A DNA stretch of 64,000 bases from Persicaria tinctoria (lineage: Eukaryota; Streptophyta; Magnoliopsida; Caryophyllales; Polygonaceae), in the NCBI GenBank assembly GCA_037127255.1, contig JBANSL010000002.1, positions 95,572,519-95,636,518 on the forward strand, read 5' to 3'. Below, piece after piece: positions 9,659 through 21,217 of this stretch (positions within the stretch are counted from its first letter, which is position 1; each line of letters begins with the position of its first letter). The translations under genes were made by a program, and so were the position numbers. A model generated the notes under the pieces. The model saw only the letters and a program-made list of their open reading frames with translations. It was not told the origin of the DNA and did not search any database.

Positions 9659-11376
9659 TTACGCCATGGCCCTCCTCTCAGACTCGTCACCGCGGCCACG
9701 AGACCTCGAGCCTGCAGCGAAGAGCACGGTCTCCTCCCTCTCGTTCTTCAGCTTCTCCGCTTCCACTCGGGAGACCTGGTACATGTTCATGATCACATCG
9801 AGGGGCAATGCCCTAAGGAAGGACGTGCGCCCTGCCACTGTCTGGGCGATGGCATTGTCGTTGGTCTTGAACGAGACCCACTCGAACCCTTCATCTCCGG
9901 CTTGCTTCACTAGGACGAAGTTCTGCGGTGCCACCACCAGCTGGTTCTCCTTTAGCTCTCCTTGGAAGACGTCCTGCCCTCTCTCGTTCACGATCTGGAC
10001 CCGAGCGCTTCCCCTTATCGCGTAGATCAGGCTGTGCGCGTTCAGGTTCCAGTGCGGTGCCATCAACGCGTTCTAGCAAGCGAAAACATAGAGTTAGATT
10101 CGGATGTTGAAGTTAACACGATGTATGCTTTCGTGTTTTCGACTTACACTATAAAGGACGCCCTTCTCGGCGCTCAAGCGGACGTTTCGGAGGAATGGGA
10201 GCTTGAAGCTGTTGAGGGCGGTAAGGCGGCCTGCTTGGGGGACAAAGACATCGGCCTCTGATGGATCGTCGATGTTCTCCTTCATCTTGGCGTAGCAAGC
10301 TGTCTCTTCCACACCATTAAACGCGGCCAACAGGCTGTTATCTCTGGTGCTGCGGCTTCCTCTCCTCCCTCCACGGCCTCTGCCTCCTTCATGGCGGCTC
10401 GATCTTCCTCCCTGGCGCTCCTCCCATTGCTCGTCTTCCCTAGCCGTAGGGGGGCTGATCACGCGCAGTTGCTCCGCTCTCACAATCTGGCCCTTCCTGT
10501 TGTCGTCGTTGCTTCGGATCTTGTCGATGATCTCCCTAGGTAGCTGAAAGACCTCCTCTAGGAACTCCGGGTCGAAGCCAGCTAAGATGTTCTTAACACC
10601 TTCCTGTCCTCGTTCGCCTCGCTCCTCCTGGAACTCTTGTTGTGGGTTCCCCGCCAAGAAGAATCCCTACAGACATTAAAAAGTACCATGTAAAATCGAT
10701 CTTCCATGAGGGTGTAACTTCATGAATATACATTCTTACTCTAGGGAAGCTCTGATCGAGTTGGTTGTTTTCGTTGGCAGTGTCGAGGAGATTAACAAGG
10801 ACCAATTCCTCCTCTCCGTCATTGAACACCCATTCAACAATTCCGGCTGGGCCGACAAAGACGTCTCCCTGACGGATCCTCCACACTTTCTGGTGCTGGT
10901 CCCGGACCCCACGGCTCTCCGATTGCCCTCTAGAGACGGATTGGTAGGTCTCCGGGCAACCAGGGGCCGATAGGCCTCGGATTCCCTTACCTGTCACAGA
11001 CACATTTCTTACATCAGGTATATATCATAATGTAATGTCAAAACAACTCACATAAGCCCAAAAAAACAGTAACAAAAAAGTTACCTTTGATGACATAGAA
11101 GAGCTCAGGGGCGCTCCTGAAGTAAGGCAAAAGGAGACCATTGGGATCAATGGAGCGCCTCATGAAGGCGACACCAGAGCACCTGAACTGATCTTCATTC
11201 GGGTCCCAGTATTCGGTCACACCCGCCTCAGACTTGACCCTGCTAGAGGGCTCAAGGGCATTGATTTGGTCGAGCTGGCACTCATCTCCCCTGTCCCGGA
11301 TTCCTAGTGCTAGCAGAAATGAACAACTAAAGGCTAAGAAGCACAAGAACAGAAGGGATGGTGAGGACTTAGCCAT
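9659..11376 (-). CDS. 11S globulin (legumin-type seed storage protein), four exons, complete
   Basis: Exons are 11376-11085, 10990-10740, 10666-10148 and 10072-9659, all with GT-AG introns, giving 491 residues, normal for the family. The start is the second ATG of the longer frame: it follows the TATA box at a suitable distance and opens a signal peptide (residues 1 to about 25, [18 protein letters not shown]). Two cupin domains follow. Cys33-Cys66 would bond within the acidic chain and Cys109-Cys304 between chains. The Asn298-Gly299 bond is the vacuolar asparaginyl endopeptidase site, in the context NGVEETAC. A Gly/Arg/Ser-rich variable stretch precedes it. The protein should trimerise in the ER and be stored as hexamers in protein bodies. 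RY motifs upstream support seed expression. No defect is visible. Confidence 0.95.
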
Positions 11377-11428
11377 TTTCAGAGGACTGTGTGAGTTGGT
11401 TGGTAAGTGGAGAATGGACAATGTGTGG

Positions 11429-11436
11429 TATTTATA
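11429..11436 (-). promoter_or_regulatory. TATA box of the 11S globulin gene
   Basis: The minus strand reads CCTATAAATACC, with TATAAATA 53 bases before the ATG at 11376. This implies a leader of roughly 25-30 bases, typical of legumin genes. Confidence 0.8.
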
Positions 11437-11473
11437 GGGTGACACTCTAAGGAGGTGGGTAGCCATTACTCAT

Positions 11474-11481
11474 CATGCATG
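11474..11481 (-). promoter_or_regulatory. RY element (legumin box)
   Basis: CATGCATG lies 38 bases upstream of the TATA box. RY repeats are bound by B3 factors (ABI3/FUS3/LEC2) and drive seed-specific expression of storage protein genes. A second RY core, CATGCA, lies at 11557-11562. Confidence 0.8.
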
Positions 11482-11556
11482 GAGTTCTGGGTCTGCTTTG
11501 CTTCCACATAATACCAACAATTTGGGGCAAGTGGCTGAAGTGCTGTGACTTGTGTG

Positions 11557-11562
11557 CATGCA
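11557..11562 (-). promoter_or_regulatory. Second RY core of the 11S globulin promoter
   Basis: CATGCA sits within TGTGCATGCAAC, about 120 bases upstream of the TATA box. Its spacing from the first RY element fits a composite seed promoter. Confidence 0.6.
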
Positions 11563-12100
11563 ACTTCTGTACAATAGGTGAGGTGTGCTCTTTTGCAGTA
11601 CATCTACCAAATGTCATCCAATATATTACAGCAGAAACGTTGTAATGATCAATTCCTGGGTGGGTCTTGAGTGAATATCAGATGGCTGTTGGTAAACTAC
11701 TGTAAACTAGAGCTGGCATTTACAAGGGATCAGAAAGGATAAAATAAAACTTAAGTGGTATTTTTTTAATTCATGGCAGCACTGTGGAAAACCATCCATG
11801 ACAATATCATATAGGGTCTTAACTGAATATCAGATTGGTATTAGTAAACTACTGTGAAATAGATTCAATAGACCAGGTGATGTATCTGTAAGTCATAAGA
11901 CAGTAAGACTATCACATTACAGAAAAGTATCACATTACTAGCCTAGTTAATCTTGGACATTCAAGATAGCACAACTCAAGTAAAGAAGGTATGAAGCTTC
12001 TACTGTCAGTGTATTTGAATGTCTAAAAGAGTTACACTATAGAATATGAGGAAAATAAGATGAACTGAAAGGGAAGAAAAAGTGTTTTCTTATTAAAAAA
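11563..12100. other. Intergenic spacer between the globulin promoter and the patellin 3' end
   Basis: No open frame or repeat end is recognised. It should contain the distal globulin promoter and the 3' UTR of the patellin gene, both on the minus strand. Confidence 0.4.
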
Positions 12101-13905
12101 TCAAGGGTGTAGGATTTCATTATGTACATAAGCAGGAAGAGTAAATTTACATTTGTATCTCCAGAAAACTCTCTTCTTGCGAAAGTGAGAGTTCCTGATG
12201 GTGATTACAATCTTACCAGGCTCGCTTATGTAAAAGGAATTCCTAACAGTCGCCGCAATCCTCCCTTCCCTTTGAAGCTGAACCTTGTACGAGCCTTCAT
12301 CATCTGGCACGAACTCTTCCTTGTAAATCACGTCCCATCCGACCACCATTACATCCCACATGATCGTAACGTGGGGCTAATAACAAAATTTGAATGAACA
12401 CATCAAGTATCCAAGATTAGCAGATTTTCAATTGCACTAAAAGCATTCAATAACAGCATTCCCAAAAGTCAAATGTAACATGTTATTAGTTCATTTACAA
12501 GACCCTTTGACAGGGTTCTGCATTCATTCAAACATAAAGCTATACCTCCATGGCGGGGATCTCAATCTTCCCGTGTTGTCCGCCCTTGATGACAGTTACA
12601 AGTACATGGGCATCATCCGGTGGAAACTCTTCCTCCTCTCTCCGTTTGAGGCCACCAAATTGGACTGGGATGTTCTCAGGTACCATATACCTGTAATTGG
12701 ATTTCACAATTGTCAACAAATTGACATATGAATCTGACAAAAGCTTCAGAGAGAGGTGTTCATTACTTGAGAAGTCTGGATGTGACCCTACTCGGCCTTG
12801 CAACCACAAACTTCTTTCTTGTTCCTGCACTGCAATGTTGACCTAGAAACGCATGCATCGTGTTGAACCATGAGGGAATGTTTATGATGATCTACAACCA
12901 TGGATACAACACCAGGACCAATTCAATTTCTGAACATCTTGTCTAATTGATCAATTGGATTGCTAAATTAGAGTAATTTCAAGGAGAAGAAGAACTTGCG
13001 TTTCTGTAGACGATGTCAGGGTAATACTCCTGGAAGAGGTGCAGCAGCTTCTTCCCCGTCGAAAGGAGATCGGTCAAGCCCTTCACCGGCGCGTTCTTCA
13101 AATCCGATATCTGGATAAGAGACACCGTAACGCCACCGCCATCTGATTCGCCGTTTTCTGGAGGTTTGAACTTGAATTTGGTCCTGATAATCCGCTCCAG
13201 GAACTGGATCCGCCAGCGGAGAAACTCCTCCCTGCTCCTCTCCGTCCCGAACACCTCCTGGTAGAAATCCGCGTCGCTAAGCGTTCCGAATAGATTGAAG
13301 CACACCGGCCGCCCCTCCCTGTCCGTACCATCGGAGTAGACCATCTTCTCCGCGGCGGCCCCGATCGGCAAATCCTCGCTTAGGATCCCGTCGATCCGCT
13401 CCCTCCTCCGCCAGACGAGAGTCCGGTGGAGCATATCGTACGCTTCTCCAACCTTCCAGTCGCGAGCCTTAAGGAATTTCAGCAAAATCACGTCCGTACC
13501 GTCGTGGCCTTTGCTCGGAAGCAACGGAATCCCCCACATGCTGATCTCCTTTTCCTTTTCGCGATCACCGATGATTTCTCCGGAAACAGTTTTTCCGATT
13601 AGCAAGTCCGACTGGATTGCTTCCTCCAATAACCTCCGTAGATCGTCGAGCGCCTTGTTCGCATTCCTCCCCCGGCGAAAGGCGCTTTTGATCGATAGCT
13701 TTCGACTTTTCTTCTTCTTCTTGTGGAGCGAAGCGGCGGAGGAGGCGGCGTCGGTGGCGTCGCTGATTGGAAGCTCTATCGCCGGTTCTTCCGCGGCGTG
13801 GATTTCTTCGTCCCAGATAGATTCGTAGTCGGAGAACGCCTTGTCATCTTCTATCCCGGCATCATCAGATGAGTCCGCCGACGTGTAATCTGAATCATCG
13901 TCCAT
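12101..13905 (-). CDS. Patellin (SEC14/CRAL-TRIO plus GOLD domain protein), four exons, complete
   Basis: Exons are 13905-13000, 12891-12767, 12690-12546 and 12376-12101, giving 483 residues. Residues 1 to about 55 are acidic. A basic KKKKKSRKLS-type stretch follows. A CRAL-TRIO N-terminal segment starts near the patellin motif WGIPLLPS, then comes the SEC14 lipid-binding fold (HLFQEYYPDIVYRN, then NIPSWF across the first splice site), ending at PENIPVQFGGL. The C-terminal GOLD domain (residues about 360-470) carries IMWDVMVVGWDV. Patellins bind phosphoinositides and act in membrane trafficking and cell-plate formation. Intron 1 has a GC donor (AAC|GCAAGT): without it the frame stops within seven codons, and with it the conserved block is restored. 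Other introns are GT-AG. The C-terminus (LPAYVHNEILHP) is longer than usual. Confidence 0.92.
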
Positions 13906-14502
13906 TTACAGGTGATTCCGGCGAGTTGTTCTCCGTTGGCCGGTGTGTAGGCCGGCGGTTTTGGGGGTAATTGATTCTCGCTGTCGTGGTCAAGAAGGTA
14001 AAAAACAAAAGGGAAGTGGTTACTTTTTTACGTTTTCTTTTTTTGTAATTTTTAAAATTACTGGAAATAAAACGGTGCGTTTAAACCTCCACTCTTTTCC
14101 TTTTTTTCCCTTTTTGTTGTTTTTTTCATAATTATGGGAAAGAAAATAATAAGCAAATAAATCTCCGTTAGTAATTGAAAGGCAAAAAAAAAAAAAAAGT
14201 ATTGGGTGAAAAGAAAGTAAATTATTATCTACCAAACGTATGAAATTGGTGGTTGTCTAATATAATGATGGTCTAAAAACTTTTTAATTTCTTTTTTCAA
14301 ATCCTACCAATAGTTTTCAAAACCCGATTTTATTTTCATATAATTAAAACCTTAAAAAACCATAATAATATATTTACTGTATTATATATATAACGTAAAT
14401 GGATAACAAATTGCGAATATTAGTCAAACTAAATTTAAAAGCTCCTGTCGAAGTGGCCAAGTCATATAGGGTATGTATGGATGTCAGTTAAAAAAAGTAG
14501 TT
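13906..14502. other. Upstream region of the patellin gene
   Basis: AT-rich with homopolymer tracts. It should hold the patellin promoter and leader on the minus strand. No TATA box stands out, and the short frames here are low complexity. Confidence 0.35.
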
Positions 14503-15759
14503 TTTTTTTTTTTTTTTAATATATTAGGCAAAAAGGGGGCAGAAATCCCAACAGGGACGCCACCCTAATCATCCTTTCGGATGATGTTACAGAAATCCCT
14601 ATTAAAAGGGATATTGGACATAGTACAAATATTCGTAGACTTAGCTAAATAATCAGCAGCTACATTTGCTTCCCTAAAACAATGTCTAAATTCAATAAAC
14701 TCAAAGTTAGGCATCAAGCTTCTGATGAATTCCACTTCCCGAAAGATTTCCCATCTTGCTCTTGAGCTATCATTAATGCTCCTGATCACTTCCAAACAAT
14801 CCCCTTCAATCACAATTCTTCTTAGGCCTTTTGTTATGGCTAACTTGAGACCTGCACAAAACGCAGCAACTTCTGTTTGTATGGCAGAGCTACATGGAAC
14901 CTGTTGTTGAAAAATATCCAGAACACATCCTCCACTATCCCTAAGTATCCCACCCACTTGGCAAAGGCCAGTGGGTTTAGTCGAACCATCTACGTTAATT
15001 TTGTAGGTGGTTCCAAGCGGCTTCTTCCAGCCCACATTTCTATTTTTCTTAATCCGGTTGAGATCCTTGCCTTTATCCTGGGTCATGGCCGTCTGGCATT
15101 CTCGAAATTGGATGCAAGCTTTCATTGCTACCTGTGAAGGCGAATCAGGGTTCTTATTTTTGAAGATCGCACTATTTCTAACTTCCCATATATTTTACCA
15201 GATGTAGATCAGATGATCAATGTTGGAATTAGTCGGTTTTGAGTGAATGAATTCTTTAATAGTAGTTTGGCCATCCGTAGTCGCCCCAAGCGCCAAACCA
15301 ACCAATTGTTCATAGGTGGAAATCACCCTTCTAGTAAATGAACAGTTCAAGAACAAATGTGAATCATTTTCAATATTGTCATCACACAAAACACATCCCA
15401 AGGGGACCCTGTTAAAGTATCTATTGAGTCTTTCTTTGGTGGCTAACGCATCTTGCTGAATTTTCCAAATTAAGTTCTTCAGCCGAGGGGGGATGTTGAG
15501 TTTCCAACACCACTCAGCACCCCCGTAGTTTGTCGCATTGTTGAGAAATAAATGCCTGCAAGAGGCGGTGGTGAAATTTCCATCTGGGTTTAATTCCAGA
15601 CCAATTTATTATGGGGACTCCATGAGGGAATGTTGATCTTCTTAATTTGAGAAACAATAGTATCTGGGAATAACATTTCCAATTTACGAGTGTCCCATTC
15701 CTTATGCTCAGTAATTAGAGTGCTAAGATAAAGATTAGAGTCGTGATGAGCTTGCAAGC
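14503..15759 (-). pseudogene. LINE 3' fragment: zinc-binding RT tail plus RNase H domain
   Basis: A poly-T tract at 14503-14518 marks the poly-A tail of a minus-strand element. The frame at 15125-14565 encodes a plant LINE RNase H-fold domain (INVDGSTKPTG, IEGDCLEVIRSI, FRHCFREANVAADYLAKS). Upstream, 15401-15195 carries the zf-RVT motif (CVLCDDNIENDSHLFLNC). Stop codons and frameshifts separate the pieces. The left part of the LINE is missing: at about 15760 the sequence changes abruptly to Copia reverse transcriptase. There is no second target-site duplication, so the junction arose by deletion or illegitimate joining rather than simple insertion. Confidence 0.85.
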
Positions 15760-18700
15760 GTTCAAGATTTTGAAGCCATCACCCAAAATCACTTCATCAA
15801 ACTTTTGATGCCATTGTTTTGGCGCTTGTTTAAGTCCATAGAGGGACTTGATCAATCGGCACACTTTGTGTTCTTGACCTTCTACTATGAAGCCTTCGGG
15901 TTGCTTCATGTAAACCTCTTCATCCAAATCTCCATTGAGAAAGGCTGTTTTTACGTCCATTTGATGGATGACAAGACCATGAATGCTTGCTAAGGCAATT
16001 AAAAGTCTTATAGTGGTGATTCTAGCCACGGGAGCATAGGTGTCGAAATAATCGACTCCTTCTCTTTGCTTAAAACCTTGTATTACCAATCGGGCTTTAA
16101 ATTTGTCAATGGACCTATCGGCCTTCATCTTCCTTTTGAAGATCCATTTACAACCTAGAGGTTTGCACCCGGTTGGAAGGTCTGACAACTCCCAAGTGTT
16201 GTTGCCAACAATAGAGTCCATCTCATCTTGGATTGCTTCTTTCCAAAATGCGACATCTTGAGAACTCATTGCCTCGGTGAAGGTCTTAGGATCCTCATCC
16301 ATATGTAGATATGAGATGATTTGACCTTCTTTATTCCTAGAACCCTCCATCAAGAAGACTTGAAATATTGGTTCAGGATACGTATGTCCTACTAAGAGTG
16401 CGGAGTACACTCGTTATCGCTTGGGTGTGTGGGACGTCGAAGTAGGAGCTTCGCCCTCATCGTCGCTCGCATGCGTCGAGTGCATGTTTTCACCATCACT
16501 ATCGTCGCTAGTGTCTTCCCCAGGTACGCCCATGGCCATGCGTTTTAGCGCCCTTGGCCCTGTAGCTGGGGAGTCTTTGTCGAGCAGTGGCTTTGGGTCA
16601 GCGACATCGATGCTTGGTGCTTGCAGCAAGCTAGCGCGCGTCATAGACCTAGTGACCCTAGGTCCAAGTACAGGCGTCGGCTCCTCGGTTTCCATTGGAT
16701 CCGATGATGGGTCGACATCCTCTTGGTCTATCTCCCTAGGCCTAGGGCTCGACGTGAACCTAGTCTCATCGAATATGGCATCACGTGATTCTATCACGGT
16801 GTTGACCGAGATAGCGTGATTGGGTTCTATGACGAAGAACCTATAGGCCTTAGAGATGTGTGCATATCCAATGAATATGCACTCAATACCTCTATCTCCT
16901 AAGGTTTTACGCTTAGGGTCCGTTAGTCTAACAACCGCACGACAACCCCATATACGAAGATAATGGAGATTTGGTTTTCTTTTAAACCAAAGCTCGTATG
17001 GTGATTGACGACTTCTCTTGCTCGACACCCTATTTAAGATATAGTTGGATGTTAGCATCGCCTCACCCCAAAACGAGTTCTTTAACCCGGAGTATGACAA
17101 CATGGCATTAACCATGTCCTTAAGAACACGATTCTTTCGCTCCGCCACTCCATTTTGTTGTGGGGTATATGGAGCCGTCGTCTCATGAATTATGCCACAA
17201 GACTCAAAATACTCCACATCCATGTATTCACCACCACGATCGGTTCGTAGCCTTTTAATTTTATTTCCCGTTTGCAATTCAACTTCGGTCTTGTATGCTT
17301 TAAACCTATCTAGTGCCTCACTCTTTGAGTGAACTAAATAGACATAGCAAAACCTTGTTACATCATCGATGAACGTTATGTAGTAACGTTTTTGACCCAA
17401 TGATAGCGTTGCATGTAGGTCCCCTAGGTCCGAATGGACTAGGCCTAGGACCCCTTCTTCTCTTTTAATTTCCTTAAAAGGAAGCCTTGTTATTTTTGTT
17501 AACAAGCAAGTTTTACACTTTTCATTTGTTGGTTCAAAGGCGGGAATTATATTTTCCTTAGCCATATCTAGTATACGCTTCATATGTACATGTCCTAACC
17601 TTGCATGTCAAAGATCATATAAAGAATCATTAGACACAACCATGTAATCAAATAATACTTTATTATTATTGATAACATTGAGTAGGAACATATTATTTTT
17701 ATAATGGCCGAAGCCTACAAATATTCCTGCCCTACTTATTACTAATCGATCGGCTTCAAAAACCAATCGATAACCTAACTTGTTAAGCACACCACCGCTT
17801 ACAACATTTTTTCGGATGGCGGGTGCATACAATACATTATGTAATACAAGTTCCTTCCCACTAGTAAAGTTGAGATGTACGTCCCCTTTACCTAGGACCG
17901 GGGTTGTTGACTCGTTTCCCATGTAAAGCACTAAACCGTCCTCTACATCCTTCATGTGCTTGAACCATTTCCTTTCCATACACACATGGGTGGTGGCACC
18001 CGAGTCAAGCCACCAAAGGAGTTTTTCATCCTTCATAACAAGACATTGATCAATGTTAGATACAAAGAATAATGACTCATTTGTAACTAAAGACACAGAA
18101 GTGCCCTTACCTTGCCCGGGGCTTGTGCCCGAGCCCGACGCCGGTGTCATGACACCTTTGTCCTTTGACCCCTTGGACCTGCAGTCCCTCTTCATGTGGC
18201 CTGCCTTTCCACACTTCCAACAAGTTCCCTTGGCCTTAGCCTTCTTGTTAGAACCTTGCTTACTGCCGTTTCCTGATTTGGGACGCTTGGAGCCCTTAAC
18301 GCCCACGGTGCGTTTGTTGTTGCCCGCCTCCATTGTGTTTATTGAGTGGGATGATTTGTCTTCGCCTTTCTTTCCCTTGTCATTCGCCTTGAATTCCTCC
18401 TCTATACGTAGATGGGAACCCAATTGGACAAGGTCCATGTCCTCCTTCGAATGCTTCAAGAGATGTTTCGCCTCCTTCCACGAGTGAGGTAACTTATCGA
18501 TTATGGATGAAACGGCGAAGTTCTCATCCAAGGTGATCCCATGTTGGGTTAGTTGACCCAATACTCGGAGCAATTCGTGGTATTGCTCCATTACCGGTCT
18601 ATTTTCAACCATCTTGTAATTGTTGAAGTTAGACACGAGAAACTTCTTTGAAGAGGCATCTTCCGCCAAGTACTTGGCTTCGAGTGCTTCCCACAAAATC

Positions 18701-19047
18701 CGAGATGTCTCATGATTTTGATACACATCAAATAGGGAGTCGGCCATGCCATTGAGGATGTGCCCACGACAAATGTAGTCGTCATTCTCCCACTTCCCAA
18801 CACGCCTATGTTGAAGCATTATAGCCTCCCTTTCGGCGATTTGAGCCTCGGTCTCTCCGTCGACTTTTTCCGGAATCGGAGGTGGCTCTTCGGGACATGG
18901 CGTTGAGAGCACGTACGCCACCTTAAATGAAGTAAGCATGAAATGCATCTTCTTTTGCCATCGACGAAAGTCTTGCCCTTCAAACTTCTCAAGTTTCGCG
19001 AATTTGGATGCTATCTCCGCCATCGGTAATTCCTTCGTTCTTGCCAT
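15760..19047 (-). pseudogene. Ty1/copia gag-pol polyprotein, truncated in RT, two nonsense mutations
   Basis: A single frame runs from the ATG at 19047. Gag occupies the first 270 residues, with a zinc knuckle CWKCGKAGHMKRDC (Cys276, Cys279, His284, Cys289). The protease has DSGA at 348-351. Then come the GAG-pre-integrase HARLGH motif, integrase (HSDLGDLHA, RTDRGGEYM, YTPQQNGVAERKNR) and the start of reverse transcriptase (WKEAIQDEMDSI, KARLVIQGF, DVKTAFLNGDL, SLYGLKQAPKQWH). A TGA at 17610-17608 replaces the usual Trp before HARLGH. A TAA at 16416-16414 interrupts the integrase-RT linker. Both stops are in the same frame with no frameshift. The YVDD core, RNase H and 3' LTR are lost at the LINE junction near 15760. 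Confidence 0.9.
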
Positions 19048-20232
19048 TCCAACCTTGTTTCAAAACAACAAAACCAAACAATAAATAAACGTTGAAGATT
19101 GTTAGGTTTAAAGGTAATGTTGTTTTAATAGGTTGAAGGTAAATTCGGTTCTTGTAGATCCTTTCGGATAATCAAGACAATTTGAGTAGACCCAAAAAAG
19201 GGTAATCTCATGGGTAGACCTCGAAAGGTAATCCCGAGGGAGTAGGCCAAAAAGGCAATCTCCACCGAATTCTTTTAGGCGACAAAACTAAGTGTTTAAG
19301 CTCTTTAGAAAAGATATATAAAATGGCTTGGATAATGGCAAACGAGTCACTCAAATAAATCGAGTTTTCCTTCAACGTTTATTGCCCCTATATGTCAAAG
19401 GGTTGCACTACAATAATGTTGTGGGATAAAACGTTTCCTATACAATAAAAGGGTGGCATCCCATTTCATTATTGCATATATACATACCTTGTTTGTGTTT
19501 TAAGTGTTTGTTCTTCCGATTGAGAGAGATATCGGAAAAACTCATACCTTTCCAAGTGGATGGCAAAGGCCTTTTATAGGCAAAATGGGGTGGAAGTTTT
19601 TGGGTGGTTATGGGTAGTTATTGGTAGTTATTGGTGGTTATGGGTAGTTATGGTGGTTGGGCGGTTACCCCCCAATAACTACCCCCAACCGCCGGCCCAA
19701 TAAGGCCCAATAAAGGCCCAATAAAAACCAGCCCAATTAAGGACAAGCTAGCATGACGGAGCTAGCATGGTGGAGCTAGGTCACTCATAAAATATGAAAT
19801 GTGCATGACATTTATACGAAGCTGGGTGTAGCTACCATGCAGCTAAAATGACAAAGCTAAAGCTTCAATGAAGCTAAAACCCTAATCAAGCTCAAAATTA
19901 GAGCTAGGTCATTTTTGGAGTTCCGAAGCTCGGCTAGCTCTCAAATTTTGCACCAAGACTTTAGAGCTTAATATCTTCCTTTACAAATCATGAGACGGTG
20001 ATTTAACTTACTATAAGTGAACAAAACTCGATCATAACCATATTAGATCGAATACCGAACATATCCTATTGCTCACTTTTATGGAAAACATCCAAACAAG
20101 CTCAAGACCGATTTTCTCAATGTTGATATCATTGCATGGGTCTTTCCTCCTGATTTCCTTTCCCCTTAAAATCTTAGAATTGCTTAGGGCCGATCACATG
20201 GGCCGTGCCTCCCGCACACCCTAAGCCCGAGT
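19048..20232 (-). mobile_element. Copia 5' untranslated region and probable 5' LTR
   Basis: Upstream of gag on the minus strand, CCTATAAAAGG at 19580-19572 looks like an LTR TATA box, followed by a leader with CGATATCTCTCTCAATCGG. The exact LTR ends and the primer-binding site could not be fixed, because the 3' LTR is gone and no TGGTATCAGAGC-like stretch is seen. The GGTAGTTATTGGTGG-type imperfect repeats at 19609-19660 lie upstream of the TATA box. Confidence 0.5.
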
Positions 20233-20239
20233 GATGCTC

Positions 20240-21217
20240 TTAGCAATTCTCACACTTAACATTTATGATTTCAGACAAATGGATTGATGACTTTTCACAA
20301 ATCACCAACATGTGTCTGCCAACATTGTTACGCTGTGATGAACACCAAATCTTGGTGTTTTTCTTGAGAAGCTTTTGTTTCTGCACAAACTTGTAAGCAA
20401 ACGAGCCTGCGAACTTATTCTGCCACACTCTCTTGACCATCTTTTCAAACAAAGGATTAGAGGTCCAAGCCATCTCAAATTTGAAGGGCGTCCCTTTAGG
20501 CAGTTGTTTTGATCCAATTTGAAGCGTGATCGGACAGTGATCTGAAGAAGAAAAGGGATGGTGTTGCACACGAATGTCTGAGTATCTGGTGATAATATCA
20601 TGGTGAGCAAGCACTCGGTCCAAACGCTCATAGGTATTGTTGTAGGCATGTGGATGTTTCCTCCAAGTGAAGGGTGAACCTGTGAAGGGAACGGTATGGA
20701 GGCTAAGATCAGTCTTAAGCTCCTTTAGCCTTCTGAATCTTGCCAGAGTAGGAGAGTTTCCCCCTTGTTTGTCAGAAAAATCTTCCAGATCATTTAAGTT
20801 ACCCATTATGATGATAGGAAGACTGCCAGAGTTGATGATTCTTGAGATTTCATTCCAGAAACCAGTTTTCTCATGTTCGACAGAAGGAGCATATACAAAT
20901 ATAATGGAAAATTCAAAATTTTCAAGAGAGATGCTAATTAAACAGAATCTAGAGCCTTGCACCAGGACTTTCGAATTGGCTAACAATGGATTATTTTTAA
21001 CCAAAATCCACAGACCTCCCTTGGTGCCAGTTGAGCTAATGAAAATCAGTTTATGGAAGCCAACAGCGAAAATCTGATTGTCAGGAGGAGGGGAGTTTGT
21101 TTTGGTTTCAGAAAGGGCTAAAATATCCAGATTATTATCCTGTCTTAATTGTGAGATTTCTTGCCAAATAAGGGGGCGTTTAGAGCCCCTGATATTCCAG
21201 TAACCAACACTAATCAT
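20240..21217 (-). pseudogene. LINE ORF2, endonuclease domain only
   Basis: The frame opens MISVGYWNIRGSKRPL, the usual start of plant L1-type ORF2, and contains an apurinic-like endonuclease: WNIRG, LSETK, FVYAPS, ERLDRVL and SSSDHCPI. The step normally reading GD(F/L)N is GNLND, so the metal-binding Asp is Asn. After about residue 280 the similarity decays and the frame ends at 20240 beside the Copia LTR. The reverse transcriptase is absent here. A LINE RT region exists at 37.9-41.1 kb in the other orientation, but I cannot show that it is the same family. Confidence 0.85.

Noticed and set aside
9458..10261. Plus-strand open frames of 151, 151 and 99 codons
   Set aside because: They are antisense to 11S globulin exons 3-4, whose splicing and protein similarity are unambiguous; GC-rich exons commonly leave the opposite strand open.
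14565..15125. Host RNase H gene
   Set aside because: The RNase H-like domain follows a LINE zinc-binding tail and precedes a poly-A tract, so it belongs to a decayed LINE.
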